Assembly (NCBI GenBank): GCA_023458875.1
Contig: JAEWXO010000086.1
Location: 1-21,040 of the forward strand
Reading direction: 5' to 3'
From: Bacillota bacterium
Lineage (GTDB): Bacteria > Bacillota > Clostridia > Oscillospirales > Ruminococcaceae
DNA length: 21,040 bases
Shown here: positions 1 through 7,998 of the stretch, in pieces
Layout of the letters: each line of letters opens with the position of its first letter
How positions within the stretch are numbered: position 1 is the stretch's first letter
Program-made: the position numbers and the translations under genes
Notes under the pieces: model-generated
Database searches by the model: none
The model's input: only the letters and a program-made list of their open reading frames with translations
Told to the model about the DNA's origin: nothing

Positions 1-1491
1 GGTATACAGGAGCAGAGCATAGAGCTCGATTATATACTACCGGATTATTATCCGGATATATTCAGGCTTGTAAAATGCGAAACCATTCCTCATATAGTGT
101 CATACAATCTTACCGATGACATGGTAAGCTACGAGTTGTGCGCAGATATCAATATTCTATACTGCAGTGAGGGAAGCAGTCAGCTGAATGTGATAAAGCA
201 GAAGTTCACTTATTCGAAAACACTTGAGTTAAGAAAAGGCGGAACAAATACGGAAATATTACTGAAGCCTAAGGTGGATTATGTAAACTGCAGAGTTGTA
301 AATCAGAGAAGACTTGATATAAGAGGGGGAGTTACCACAAAAATAAGAGCAATAAACGAAAGGTCACAGGAGATGATATGCGATGCATACGGACTTAATG
401 TTCAGATGAAAAAGTGTCCTGTTGAGTACGCACTCGGTAAGCTCTCGGCAAATAAAATGGTGAATATTACGGAGGAAACTGAGCTTGGCACTTCAAAACC
501 ACCCGTTATTGCAATTGTAAGATCATATGCAGTTATCAGAGACGGTGATAAAAAAATAATTGCAAACAAGCTTGTTGCTAAGGGAAGTGCGGAAATAAGT
601 GTCCTTTATTCATGTGAAATTTCGGGACATCCGTCAATGGAGACGATGAAATTTACAGTACCATACAGTCAGATCCTTGATATCAACGGACTTGATGAAA
701 CATACAGATGTTATGTAAATGCAGATGCAGTAACATGTGATGTTGTGCCTATGGCTGATAAAGACGGAAATATGACAAAGCTGCAATGTGAGTTGGCAAT
801 ATGGATTTCATGCTCAGCAGTAAAGACTGCCCATGCTGAATTAATCACTGATATTTATTCAACGAGGCATCCATGTGAATTTTCATTATCAAAGGTGCGG
901 ATAAGTCAGCCGCCTGTTCCTGTAAATGAACATGTACATGCAAAATGTTCAGTAGAAAGCAATGCATCAAAGGTATATGATGTCTGGTGCAATCCCGGAA
1001 ATGCAGCAATAAGGATAGATGAGGACCAGAAGGAAGTATATATAAACGGAATGATACAGTATGCGGTAATGATGCAGAGCGAAGAAGGAATACCGGTTTT
1101 TGTGGAAAAGGACGGAGCCTTTGAACATAAGATAGGGCTTGAGCCGATAGAGAAAGGCAGCAGCTTTGAGGCTGACATTAAAATAGAAGGCTGTACATAT
1201 AATCTTTCGTCAAACGGTTCGATTATTATTGATGCTGATATTTTAATATGCGGAAAGCTTTACAAATCATCTGAAATAGAAGCAGTTACAGCTGTTGATA
1301 TAAATGCTGATGAAATAAAGCCTAAGGAAGGGGATTATGCAATAAAATTATATTTTGGTACAGAGGGCGAAAGCGTTTGGAATATAGCAAGAAAATACAG
1401 TACCTCTGTAAAAGCTGTGATGGAGGAGAACGACCTGTACGATGAAAAACTAACCGGAAACAGCATGCTTCTGATACCAATAGTAAATTAA
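1..1491 (+). CDS. sipL: SipL-like spore coat morphogenetic protein (5' partial)
   Basis: The reading frame is open from base 1, so the gene begins before the window; 496 residues are visible. The first residues contain ILPDYYPDIFR, the usual opening of DUF3794 repeats, and DUF3794-like beta-rich sequence continues to about residue 440. The last 50 residues are a LysM domain (GESVWNIARKYSTSVKAV ... NSMLLIPI). DUF3794 plus C-terminal LysM is the architecture of SipL, the clostridial SpoIVA-interacting protein, which recruits the spore coat base layer to the forespore in the mother cell. The next gene, 15 bases downstream, is spoIVA, its known partner, which strongly supports the call. A GTG at 97 could be read as a start, but the homologous sequence upstream of it argues against that. 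In the family, SipL binds SpoIVA through LysM; here this is inferred. Confidence 0.88.
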   Translation, partial: GIQEQSIELDYILPDYYPDIFRLVKCETIPHIVSYNLTDDMVSYELCADINILYCSEGSSQLNVIKQKFTYSKTLELRKGGTNTEILLKPKVDYVNCRVVNQRRLDIRGGVTTKIRAINERSQEMICDAYGLNVQMKKCPVEYALGKLSANKMVNITEETELGTSKPPVIAIVRSYAVIRDGDKKIIANKLVAKGSAEISVLYSCEISGHPSMETMKFTVPYSQILDINGLDETYRCYVNADAVTCDVVPMADKDGNMTKLQCELAIWISCSAVKTAHAELITDIYSTRHPCEFSLSKVRISQPPVPVNEHVHAKCSVESNASKVYDVWCNPGNAAIRIDEDQKEVYINGMIQYAVMMQSEEGIPVFVEKDGAFEHKIGLEPIEKGSSFEADIKIEGCTYNLSSNGSIIIDADILICGKLYKSSEIEAVTAVDINADEIKPKEGDYAIKLYFGTEGESVWNIARKYSTSVKAVMEENDLYDEKLTGNSMLLIPIVN

Positions 1492-1506
1492 TGGAGGTAC
1501 ATATTG

Positions 1507-2979
1507 ATGAAGGATATTTATAATGACATAGCAAAAAGGACAGACGGGGATATATACATAGGTGTTGTCGGACCGGTCAGAACCGGAAAATCGACATTTA
1601 TTAAAAAATTTATGGAGACACTTGTTATACCAAACATAAGCAGCGATTATAAAAAAGAACGTGCAATAGACGAACTTCCTCAGTCATCAGCAGGAAAAAC
1701 AATAATGACTACGGAACCAAAATTTATTCCTGAAGAGGCTGTTGAAGTTGAAATAGGCGAAAATGCACGTTTTAATGTAAGAATGATTGACTGTGTCGGT
1801 TATATAGTTCCAAGCTCTTTGGGATACATCGAAAATGAAATGCCGAGAATGGTAATGACTCCGTGGTTTGAAGAAGAGGTTCCGTTTAATATGGCAGCAG
1901 AGATAGGAACGCAGAAGGTCATTGAGGAGCATTCGACAATAGGTCTTGTTGTAACGACAGACGGAAGTATTTCTGATATACCCCGTGATGAATACCGTGA
2001 GGCAGAGGAACGCGTAATAAAGGAGCTTCGTCAGATAGACAAACCATTTGTAATGCTTATGAACTGCGTTGAACCTGAAAACAGTAGTGTAAAGGAGCTT
2101 TGCGCTGAACTGAGTCAGAAATACAATGCCGCTGTAATACCTGTAAACTGCCTTGAGCTTGATGAGGTAACGATACGTGAAATAATAAAGGAGATTTTAT
2201 TTGCGTTTCCGGTAAAAGAAATAAATATACAGATGGCAAAATGGATTACAGGTCTTGAAAAGGGAAATTGGTTAAAAAGCAAGGTGTTTTCAGCTATAAG
2301 AAATGCATCTGAGGATATCAGAAGTGTAAGGGATGCCGGAAACATGCCTGGACAAATAAACGAGTGCGAAGAAATAACAAATACAGTTGTAAATGATATA
2401 GATCTCGGAAGGGGAAGCGTGACACTGAGTGTTACACTTAAGGATGATCTGTTTTATAAAATACTCGGAGAGACAACCGGTATTAATATTACAAATGAAA
2501 GCGATCTGTTACCTATACTGATTGAGTTAAATGCCATTAAGAAAAAGTTCAGCAAGATAGATGCTGCACTTCAGGAGGTCGATGCATCCGGATATGGAAT
2601 TGTAATGCCTGATATAGATGAATTATCTCTGGAAGAACCTCAGATAATAAAACAGGGCGGAAAATACGGAGTTAAACTAAAGGCATCAGCTTCCTCTATC
2701 CATCTTATGAAAGCAAATATAAATACTACCGTAAGCCCTATAGTGGGCTCTGAGAAACAGGGAGAGGAGCTGATAATGTATCTGATGCAGGAGTTTGAAG
2801 AAAATCCTACTAAAATATGGCAGTCAAATATTTTTGGAAAATCTCTGCATGAACTGGTGAATGAGGGGCTTCACAGCAAACTTATGAAAATGCCTATGGA
2901 GGCAAGAATGAAGCTTCAGGAAACACTTGAAAGAGTGATTAACGAAGGCTGCAGCGGTCTTATCTGCTTCATACTATAA
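1507..2979 (+). CDS. spoIVA: SpoIVA, spore coat basement-layer ATPase
   Basis: Stage IV sporulation protein A hydrolyses ATP and polymerises on the forespore surface as the platform for coat assembly. The protein is 490 residues, close to the 492 of Bacillus subtilis. The N-terminus DIYNDIAKRTDGDIYIGVVG is nearly invariant in SpoIVA and leads into a Walker A motif (GPVRTGKS, about 22-29) and a DCVGY switch motif near 95. The C-terminal tail (GCSGLICFIL) is also family-like. An in-frame TTG at 1504 precedes the ATG at 1507; GGAGG at 1493-1497 lies 9 bases from the ATG. I chose the ATG because it gives the usual short N-terminus. It forms an operon with sipL and is probably transcribed by mother-cell sigma-E (inference). 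Confidence 0.96.
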   Translation: MKDIYNDIAKRTDGDIYIGVVGPVRTGKSTFIKKFMETLVIPNISSDYKKERAIDELPQSSAGKTIMTTEPKFIPEEAVEVEIGENARFNVRMIDCVGYIVPSSLGYIENEMPRMVMTPWFEEEVPFNMAAEIGTQKVIEEHSTIGLVVTTDGSISDIPRDEYREAEERVIKELRQIDKPFVMLMNCVEPENSSVKELCAELSQKYNAAVIPVNCLELDEVTIREIIKEILFAFPVKEINIQMAKWITGLEKGNWLKSKVFSAIRNASEDIRSVRDAGNMPGQINECEEITNTVVNDIDLGRGSVTLSVTLKDDLFYKILGETTGINITNESDLLPILIELNAIKKKFSKIDAALQEVDASGYGIVMPDIDELSLEEPQIIKQGGKYGVKLKASASSIHLMKANINTTVSPIVGSEKQGEELIMYLMQEFEENPTKIWQSNIFGKSLHELVNEGLHSKLMKMPMEARMKLQETLERVINEGCSGLICFIL

Positions 2980-3035
2980 AAAATCTCCGTTCAGAATAAA
3001 GGTAATTGAAAACCTATATCTGAACGGAGATTTTT
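2979..3035. terminator. Bidirectional intrinsic terminator
   Basis: A near-perfect 17-bp inverted repeat (2979-2995 with 3019-3035), with A-rich and T-rich edges on both sides, sits between spoIVA (+) and the small minus-strand gene at 3038. It can end transcription from either side. Confidence 0.9.
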
Positions 3036-3037
3036 AT

Positions 3038-3307
3038 TTACTGTACACCATGAATAACACGTTCTTCTACTTCACAACGTTTCGCATTATTGAATCTGCT
3101 AAGATCACCTACAAGATATCCTGTAATTCGTCTGATACGCTGAAACGGAACATCAGCAAAGCTGTAGCTGAGATTAACATATTCACCGTCCAGCTCAATC
3201 TGCATAGCTTTGATTACTCTGTTAGGATATTTGTCAACAGCATAATTAAGATAAGCGTTTATTTCAGACTGAGAAAGAGAACCGTTAATTACCTTTACAT
3301 CTGTCAT
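3038..3307 (-). CDS. Small NrdD-tail / glycyl-radical-motif protein
   Basis: An 89-residue protein with a good ribosome binding site (GGAGGTG at 3317-3323) and a probable promoter at 3347-3375. The C-terminal half contains RRITGYLVGDLSRFNNAK followed by a charged segment ending ERVIHG. This resembles the C-terminal glycyl-radical loop of anaerobic (class III) ribonucleotide reductase NrdD, whose motif is R-[VI]-x-G-Y. The candidate radical glycine is Gly63. The large catalytic barrel and the paired zinc cysteines of NrdD are absent. Short proteins like this occur in Firmicutes, often labelled as ribonucleotide reductase or hypothetical (recollection, not checked). One possibility is a free-standing glycyl-radical domain, comparable in idea to GrcA/YfiD; another is a non-radical relic with a new binding role. 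No reductase partner lies in the window. Confidence 0.75.
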   Translation of the reverse strand: MTDVKVINGSLSQSEINAYLNYAVDKYPNRVIKAMQIELDGEYVNLSYSFADVPFQRIRRITGYLVGDLSRFNNAKRCEVEERVIHGVQ

Positions 3308-3346
3308 TTTATTTTACACCTCCATATATATTGTATCTGTTTATAT

Positions 3347-3375
3347 ATTATATCACAATATGATGTATATTGCAA
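3347..3375 (-). promoter_or_regulatory. Sigma-A-type promoter for the gene at 3038-3307
   Basis: On the minus strand the -35 is TTGCAA (3370-3375), the spacer is 17 bases, and the -10 is a perfect TATAAT (3347-3352). It lies about 40 bases before the start codon. Confidence 0.7.
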
Positions 3376-3410
3376 CAGTGTATTAAACTAAAAAAAAATA
3401 ATTTTTTTAG

Positions 3411-3478
3411 TTAAGGATTGGCATGATATAAAATCAGTGCTTACGTTATTTCGACTTTTTTTTCACTTTATCTATGAT
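3411..3478 (+). promoter_or_regulatory. Possible promoter(s) of the spoIIA operon
   Basis: Two weak candidates. AGGATT at 3414-3419, with AAAT about 11 bases further, resembles a sigma-H promoter with one mismatch in the -10 GAAT core; sigma-H drives this operon in Bacillus. Alternatively TCGACT (3451-3456), 16 bases and TATGAT (3473-3478) is a sigma-A-like pair ending 45 bases before spoIIAA. Just upstream, 3386-3412 is an A/T-only hairpin (11-bp stem, 5-base loop). The sequence does not decide between the options. Confidence 0.35.
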
Positions 3479-3522
3479 AAAATGATACAGTAATAATTTA
3501 ACATACAGACTGGAGTGAAAAA

Positions 3523-3825
3523 ATGATTAAGTTTTTATATGACGGCAACAAAATAACAGCAGGCCTTTATGGTGAGATAGATCATCATAATGCTTCAATA
3601 ATGCGTGAAAAACTCGATCTTTCAATAAAAGAAAATATTCCGGAGGAGCTTATACTTGATTTTGAAAATATCACATTTATGGATAGCTCCGGTGTAGGAC
3701 TTATCATGGGAAGATACAAGCTTATGAATGAATTGGACGGAAAGATAATCATTAAAAATACATCGCCCCAGATTAAAAAAATAATGAAGCTTTCCGGTAT
3801 CGACAGACTTGCAGAAATATTATAA
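3523..3825 (+). CDS. spoIIAA: SpoIIAA anti-anti-sigma factor
   Basis: A STAS-domain protein of 100 residues. When dephosphorylated it binds the anti-sigma factor SpoIIAB and frees sigma-F in the forespore. The hallmark GEIDHHNA lies at 17-24, and the phosphorylation loop FMDSSGVG at 52-59 places the regulatory serine at Ser55, aligned with Ser58 of B. subtilis. It is a little shorter than the 117 residues in Bacillus, at the C-terminus. GGAG at 3512-3515 is well spaced from the ATG. It is the first gene of an operon with spoIIAB (18 bases on) and sigF, the classic order. Confidence 0.95.
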   Translation: MIKFLYDGNKITAGLYGEIDHHNASIMREKLDLSIKENIPEELILDFENITFMDSSGVGLIMGRYKLMNELDGKIIIKNTSPQIKKIMKLSGIDRLAEIL

Positions 3826-3843
3826 TAATCGGGAGAAATAAAA

Positions 3844-4287
3844 ATGAATATTCTTAATGAAATGAAACTTAGCTTTCCCGCTGTTTCAAAAAACGAAAGC
3901 TTTGCAAGAGCAGCAGTATCATCATTTATCGGGCAGCTTGATCCAAGAGTAGACGAGCTTGCAGATATAAGGACTGCTGTATCAGAAGCAGTTACTAACT
4001 CAATAGTACATGCATACCGTAAAAAAACAGGCATGGTTTTTATTACTGTAAAAATACTTGAAAACAAAATTGTTTACATACAGATAAAGGACAGGGGGTG
4101 CGGTATAGAAGATGTAAGCAAGGCAATGGAGCCGCTGTATACAACAGCAGAAAATGAAGAACGTGCAGGTCTGGGTTTTGCTGTTATGGAAAGCTTCATG
4201 GACAAGCTCTCTGTAAAGAGCAGAGTAGGTTACGGAACAAGTGTTTTTATGAAAAAAAAGCTGTCATCAGACGGAGCAGAGGGATGA
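3844..4287 (+). CDS. spoIIAB: SpoIIAB anti-sigma-F factor and kinase
   Basis: A GHKL-fold serine kinase and anti-sigma factor of 147 residues (146 in B. subtilis). It holds sigma-F inactive and phosphorylates SpoIIAA. The ATP-binding motifs are complete: N box EAVTNSIVHAY at 48-58, G1 box DRGCGI at 83-88, and G2 box ERAGLGFAVM at about 106-115. GGGAGAAATAAA just before the ATG supplies the ribosome binding site. It lies between spoIIAA and sigF, and its stop is 6 bases before the sigF start, so the partners are probably made in fixed ratio by coupled translation. Confidence 0.96.
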   Translation: MNILNEMKLSFPAVSKNESFARAAVSSFIGQLDPRVDELADIRTAVSEAVTNSIVHAYRKKTGMVFITVKILENKIVYIQIKDRGCGIEDVSKAMEPLYTTAENEERAGLGFAVMESFMDKLSVKSRVGYGTSVFMKKKLSSDGAEG

Positions 4288-4293
4288 TGATTT

Positions 4294-4950
4294 ATGGTTG
4301 AGACTGAACTGTCTGTGGAAAATAACCTGGGACTGGTACATCTGTGTGCTAACAGGTTCAGAGGAAAAGGAATAGAATATGAGGAGCTTTATTCAGCGGG
4401 GTGTGTAGGATTGGTAAAGGCATCAAAAGCTTTTGATGAAAGCCGTGGGGTAAAGTTCTCAACGTATGCCGTTCCTGTAATCCTGGGAGAAATAAAAAGG
4501 CTGTTTCGTGACGGAGGAACAATAAAAATAAGCAGAAGTATAAAAGAACTGTCACTGCGGATAATGAGAGAAAGAGAACGGACAATGAAATCAAAAGGAC
4601 GTGAGCCTCTTGTTTCTGAGCTTGCCGATTCACTCGGGGTTGATAAGATGCAGATTATTGAAGCATTGTCATCAAGTCAGCCGCTTCTTTCCCTCACAGA
4701 TGCTTCTGAGGACGGAGACGGCCAGATTGATATACGTGTCGAAGCACCTGATGAAGAAATAGGCGATCTGCTGTCGCTAAGACAGATAATGACCGGACTC
4801 AGTGAAAATGACAAGATGCTGATATATTTCAGGTATTATAAAAATTTTACTCAGCAGCAGACAGCTGAAGTGCTCAATATGACGCAGGTACAGGTTTCAA
4901 GGAAAGAAAAAAAGCTTTTGCTTTATATGCGTGAAAAATTATTGGAGTGA
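4294..4950 (+). CDS. sigF: Sporulation sigma factor SigF
   Basis: A sigma-70-family factor that starts forespore gene expression. Region 2 spans about 8-75 (EELYSAGCVGLVKASKAFD, KFSTYAVPVILGEIKR), region 3 about 80-150, and region 4 about 165-215 with the helix-turn-helix TAEVLNMTQVQVSRKEKK. At 218 residues it is shorter than the 255 of B. subtilis; the missing part is mostly the N-terminal extension before region 2.1. Two in-frame TGA codons just upstream (4285-4290) rule out a longer start, and GAGGGA at 4279-4284 fits the ATG. Assignment as sigma-F rather than sigma-G rests on its place behind spoIIAA-spoIIAB. Confidence 0.94.
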   Translation: MVETELSVENNLGLVHLCANRFRGKGIEYEELYSAGCVGLVKASKAFDESRGVKFSTYAVPVILGEIKRLFRDGGTIKISRSIKELSLRIMRERERTMKSKGREPLVSELADSLGVDKMQIIEALSSSQPLLSLTDASEDGDGQIDIRVEAPDEEIGDLLSLRQIMTGLSENDKMLIYFRYYKNFTQQQTAEVLNMTQVQVSRKEKKLLLYMREKLLE

Positions 4951-4956
4951 AAATAC

Positions 4957-4985
4957 TTGACTTTTGCTCAAAAAGATGTTATTAT
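4957..4985 (+). promoter_or_regulatory. Promoter for the helicase unit
   Basis: TTGACT (4957-4962), a 17-base spacer and TATTAT (4980-4985) match sigma-A at 5 of 6 positions each. The predicted start, near 4992, lies just before the terminator-like hairpin at 4999, so transcripts begun here must pass that hairpin to reach the helicase. Confidence 0.6.
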
Positions 4986-4998
4986 AATTAGTGATTGC

Positions 4999-5032
4999 GG
5001 GCGAAACCGAGGTTTCGCCCTTGTTTTTTATT
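4999..5032 (+). terminator. Intrinsic terminator / possible leader attenuator
   Basis: GGGCGAAACC (4999-5008) pairs perfectly with GGTTTCGCCC (5011-5020), followed by TTGTTTTTTATT. It ends sigF transcripts, but because of the promoter at 4957 it would also be the first structure in the helicase mRNA, about 25 bases before the start codon. Confidence 0.9.
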
Positions 5033-5046
5033 AGGAAGGAAATTTT

Positions 5047-6780
5047 ATGAAATTTAACGAACTACAATTAACTGATGAAGTCTTAAGGTCTGTCGAAGAG
5101 ATGGGCTTTGTCGAATTAACAGAAATACAAGCGAAAAGTATTCCGTTAATTCAGAGTGGTGCTGATATTATCGGCAAATCAAATACAGGTACCGGAAAAA
5201 CAGCTGCATTTGGTATACCGGCAATTGAAAGTCTGTCACATGAGAGAAACGGAGTTGAAGTATTAATACTTTGTCCTACAAGAGAGCTTGCAATGCAGGC
5301 GTGTGAGGAAATAAAAAAGTTTTCAAAATATATGAACTGGGTAAAACCTTGTGCTGTATACGGCGGTGCAAGCATGGAAAAACAGATCATGGATCTGAAA
5401 AAAGGAGCAAATATCGTCGTTGGTACACCGGGACGAGTAATGGATCATATGAGAAGGCGCACACTGAAGCTTCAGAACCTTAAAATGATTATACTTGACG
5501 AAGCTGACGAAATGCTTAACATGGGATTCAGAGAGGATATTGAGAGTATACTTCAGGACGTACCTGAAGAAAGACAGACTATTTTATTTTCAGCAACAAT
5601 GCCTCCTGCTATTCTTGCTATTACAAACCAGTATCAGAAAGAGCCTCAGCTTATAAAAATTGATGAAAAATACAGAACAGTAGATACAATAGAACAGTAT
5701 TATTTTGAAGTTCCGTCCGGAATGAAGTGCGAAGCAATACAATACCTTCTCCTTGCATATGAGCCAAAGGCATCAATGATATTCTGTAACACTAAAAAAA
5801 TGGTTGACGAACTGACAGAAACATTATCCAACAAGGGATTTAAGGCTGCAGGACTGCACGGAGATATGAAGCAGACACAGAGATCGTATGTAATGGATAG
5901 ATTTAAGGCTGGAAAAATAAATGTCCTTATTGCTACTGACGTTGCAGCAAGAGGAATAGACGTGAACGGAATAGATGTGGTATTTAATTATGATCTTCCG
6001 CAGGATAACGAATACTATATTCACAGAATAGGAAGAACAGGACGTGCCGGAAAATCAGGTACAGCATATACTCTTATAAGTAACCGCAAGCAGATATATG
6101 ACCTGAAGGCACTTTCAAGATATATAAAAGCTGATATAAAGGAAAAGGAACTCCCTGAAAAGTCTGATATACTCAAAAACAAAATATCAAAGATTGCAGC
6201 GAGAATCAAATCCGTTGCAGAGCAGCCACTCAGAGATGAGACCAAAACCATTCTTGACATTCTGACAGAAGAAGGCTATTCTGTAGAAGCAATTGCAAAT
6301 ATTCTTATAAATCTCAGACTTAATAAGGAACTTAAGAATATCCCTGAATTTGAATTCCCTAAGATGAAAAAAGCAGCTATCAACGCTCTTAAAACATCAA
6401 GAGGAAAATCAGTCAAGATTGAAATTTCATCAGGCAGAATGAACAAGCTTGCGCCTAACTTTATACTTGGTGCACTTGTTGAAGCAACAAACATGGCCGG
6501 AAAGAGCTTCGGTAAGATAGAGATATTTGACAGATATACGACTGTTGAGGTTCCTGAGCAGGATGCTGAATTTATAATTGACGCAATGGACAATACAAAA
6601 GTAAACGGTAAGAAGGTAAGCGTTAAGCTTTGCGAAAGAAAAAGTGATAAACCTAAGTTTGGTGGCAGCCGTTCACACGATGGTACATCATACGGAGGAG
6701 ATTTTTCAAGAAGAGGCGGAAATGCCAGAAGCAGCGGCGGCTATCAGAAAAAACGTAAGCCTTTTACAGCTTCAAAATAG
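5047..6780 (+). CDS. deaD: DEAD-box RNA helicase with DbpA-type RNA-binding domain
   Basis: An ATP-dependent RNA helicase of 577 residues, of the CsdA/DeaD type involved in ribosome assembly and RNA turnover. Motifs run in order: Q motif ending TEIQ (25-28), Walker A TGTGKT (47-52), PTRELA (77-82), TPGR (127-130), DEAD (151-154), SAT (182-184), ATDVAARGID (296-305) and HRIGRTGRAG (326-335). Residues about 454-530 form a DbpA RNA-binding domain. The last 47 residues are a Gly/Arg/Ser/Lys-rich basic tail typical of unspecific RNA contact. AGGAAGGA precedes the ATG. The exact orthologue (cshA, deaD) cannot be fixed from the sequence alone. The 45-residue membrane gene and nfo follow closely, forming one probable operon. 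Confidence 0.95.
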   Translation: MKFNELQLTDEVLRSVEEMGFVELTEIQAKSIPLIQSGADIIGKSNTGTGKTAAFGIPAIESLSHERNGVEVLILCPTRELAMQACEEIKKFSKYMNWVKPCAVYGGASMEKQIMDLKKGANIVVGTPGRVMDHMRRRTLKLQNLKMIILDEADEMLNMGFREDIESILQDVPEERQTILFSATMPPAILAITNQYQKEPQLIKIDEKYRTVDTIEQYYFEVPSGMKCEAIQYLLLAYEPKASMIFCNTKKMVDELTETLSNKGFKAAGLHGDMKQTQRSYVMDRFKAGKINVLIATDVAARGIDVNGIDVVFNYDLPQDNEYYIHRIGRTGRAGKSGTAYTLISNRKQIYDLKALSRYIKADIKEKELPEKSDILKNKISKIAARIKSVAEQPLRDETKTILDILTEEGYSVEAIANILINLRLNKELKNIPEFEFPKMKKAAINALKTSRGKSVKIEISSGRMNKLAPNFILGALVEATNMAGKSFGKIEIFDRYTTVEVPEQDAEFIIDAMDNTKVNGKKVSVKLCERKSDKPKFGGSRSHDGTSYGGDFSRRGGNARSSGGYQKKRKPFTASK

Positions 6781-6799
6781 TAAAAGAAGGTGAAGGATA

Positions 6800-6937
6800 A
6801 TGTCTGATGATTTTAATAAAGGTTCAAACGGAGCACCCAAGAGAAAATTGATAGTTCGTATATTGATTCTTATTGTTGCTGTGCTTATGCTGCTGGGTGC
6901 TATTCTTATGCCTTTTATGTATGCGATAGGAAGGTGA
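6800..6937 (+). CDS. Small single-pass membrane protein, 45 residues
   Basis: ATG at 6800 preceded by GAAGGTGAAGG and ended by TGA at 6935-6937. The product has a hydrophilic start (MSDDFNKGSNGAPKRK) and one hydrophobic helix, about residues 17-43 (LIVRILILIVAVLMLLGAIL and on), with Lys/Arg just before it. This suggests the N-terminus lies inside and the helix crosses the membrane. It fills the gap between the helicase and nfo almost exactly, and its last codons carry the nfo ribosome binding site (AGGAAGGTG). That packing, the clean start signal and the membrane helix make it a credible gene. I do not recognise a family. Confidence 0.72.
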   Translation: MSDDFNKGSNGAPKRKLIVRILILIVAVLMLLGAILMPFMYAIGR

Positions 6938-6941
6938 CAAA

Positions 6942-7778
6942 ATGCTTAATATAGGATGTCATTTATCTGTTTCAGACGGATATGAGGCAATGGGCAAAGA
7001 AGCACTGCGAATAGGAGCCAATACGTTTCAGTTTTTTTCCAGAAATCCCAGAGGCGGAAAAGCCAAAGAAATTATACTTGATGATGCAGCGGCACTTGAG
7101 AAGCTGATGGATGAAAATTCATTTGCGCCTTTGCTTATACATGCACCATATACAATGAATCTCTGCTCGGCTGACGAAAGAGTAAGGGAATTTGCAAACG
7201 GTGCATTAAAAGAAGATATTCAGAGAGCGGAGCTTCTTCCGTGTATGCTTTATAATTTTCATCCCGGAAGTCACGTCGGACAAGGGATAGAGAAGGGAAT
7301 AGAGCTTATTTCACAGGCTCTCAACGATGTAATTGTTCCTGAACAAAAGACAATTATTCTTCTCGAAACAATGGCCGGAAAGGGTTCTGAAGTAGGAAGC
7401 AGGTTCAGTGAGCTTAAGGAAATAATAGACAATATTGAATTAAACGACAAAGTCGGCGTATGCCTTGATACTTGTCATGTTTTCGATGCAGGGTATGATA
7501 TTATAAACAATCTTGACGGAGTTCTTACTGAGTTTGATAATATTATCGGACTTGAAAGACTGCATGCAATACATCTTAACGACAGCAAGAACACAATGGA
7601 AAGTCATAAAGACAGACATCAGAAGATAGGAATGGGTAATATAGGGCTTGAGGCAATCACAAGAATTATAAATCATCCTGTTCTTAGAAATCTGCCGTTC
7701 TTTCTTGAAACGCCTCATGACAATAATGATGGTTATGCAGAAGAAATACGTATTTTAAGACAAGCGTATAATGAATAA
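6942..7778 (+). CDS. nfo: Endonuclease IV (AP endonuclease)
   Basis: A 278-residue TIM-barrel enzyme that cuts DNA 5' of abasic sites in base excision repair using three zinc ions. All nine metal ligands known from E. coli Nfo can be placed: His67 (HAPY), His107 (FHPGSH), Glu142 (LETMAG), Asp176 and His179 (CLDTCH), His211 (IHLND), Asp224 and His226 (DRHQK), and Glu256 (LETPH). The length is normal (E. coli 285). The start is fixed by AGGAAGGTG directly upstream. It is last in the helicase unit and followed by a terminator. Confidence 0.97.
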   Translation: MLNIGCHLSVSDGYEAMGKEALRIGANTFQFFSRNPRGGKAKEIILDDAAALEKLMDENSFAPLLIHAPYTMNLCSADERVREFANGALKEDIQRAELLPCMLYNFHPGSHVGQGIEKGIELISQALNDVIVPEQKTIILLETMAGKGSEVGSRFSELKEIIDNIELNDKVGVCLDTCHVFDAGYDIINNLDGVLTEFDNIIGLERLHAIHLNDSKNTMESHKDRHQKIGMGNIGLEAITRIINHPVLRNLPFFLETPHDNNDGYAEEIRILRQAYNE

Positions 7779-7784
7779 AAAAAG

Positions 7785-7822
7785 AAGCGGACTTCAGTTA
7801 CATATACCTGAGTCCGCTTTTT
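7785..7822 (+). terminator. Intrinsic terminator of the helicase-nfo unit
   Basis: AAGCGGACTTCAG pairs with CTGAGTCCGCTT with one bulged T, then TTTTT. Confidence 0.88.
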
Positions 7823-7861
7823 AAAAGATTTACCTGCTTATTAACTTTAGGTTAATAAGAC

Positions 7862-7895
7862 AAAAACCTTTCCGAATAAATTCAGAAAGGCTTTT
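7862..7895 (-). terminator. Terminator of the tRNA unit
   Basis: Read on the minus strand, GCCTTTCTGAAT pairs with ATTCGGAAAGG (one mismatch) and is followed by TTTTTG. A second hairpin lies 3' of it (CTTATTAAC 7837-7845 with GTTAATAAG 7851-7859), unexplained. Confidence 0.75.
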
Positions 7896-7901
7896 AATTA
7901 A

Positions 7902-7975
7902 TGTGCCTGGGGGGATTCGAACCCACGACCTACTGGTTCGTAGCCAGTTACTCTATCCAGCTGAGCTACAAGCAC
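7902..7975 (-). tRNA. tRNA-Arg (anticodon ACG)
   Basis: 74 bases including the discriminator A. The acceptor stem GTGCTTG pairs with CAGGCAC, the D arm contains AGCTCAGCTGGATAGAG, the anticodon loop CTACGAA reads ACG, and the T arm contains GGGTTCGAATCCC. No CCA is encoded. It is the second gene of a two-tRNA transcript. Confidence 0.96.
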
Positions 7976-7998
7976 ATAAACTATTAAATTAAGTTTAA

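Noticed and set aside
97..99. GTG as start of the SipL gene.
   Set aside because: The frame continues upstream with DUF3794-like sequence (ILPDYYPDIFR), so the true start is outside the window.
3585..4067. 160-codon minus-strand frame across spoIIAA and spoIIAB.
   Set aside because: It is antisense to two strongly conserved genes and its translation is low-complexity hydrophobic sequence.
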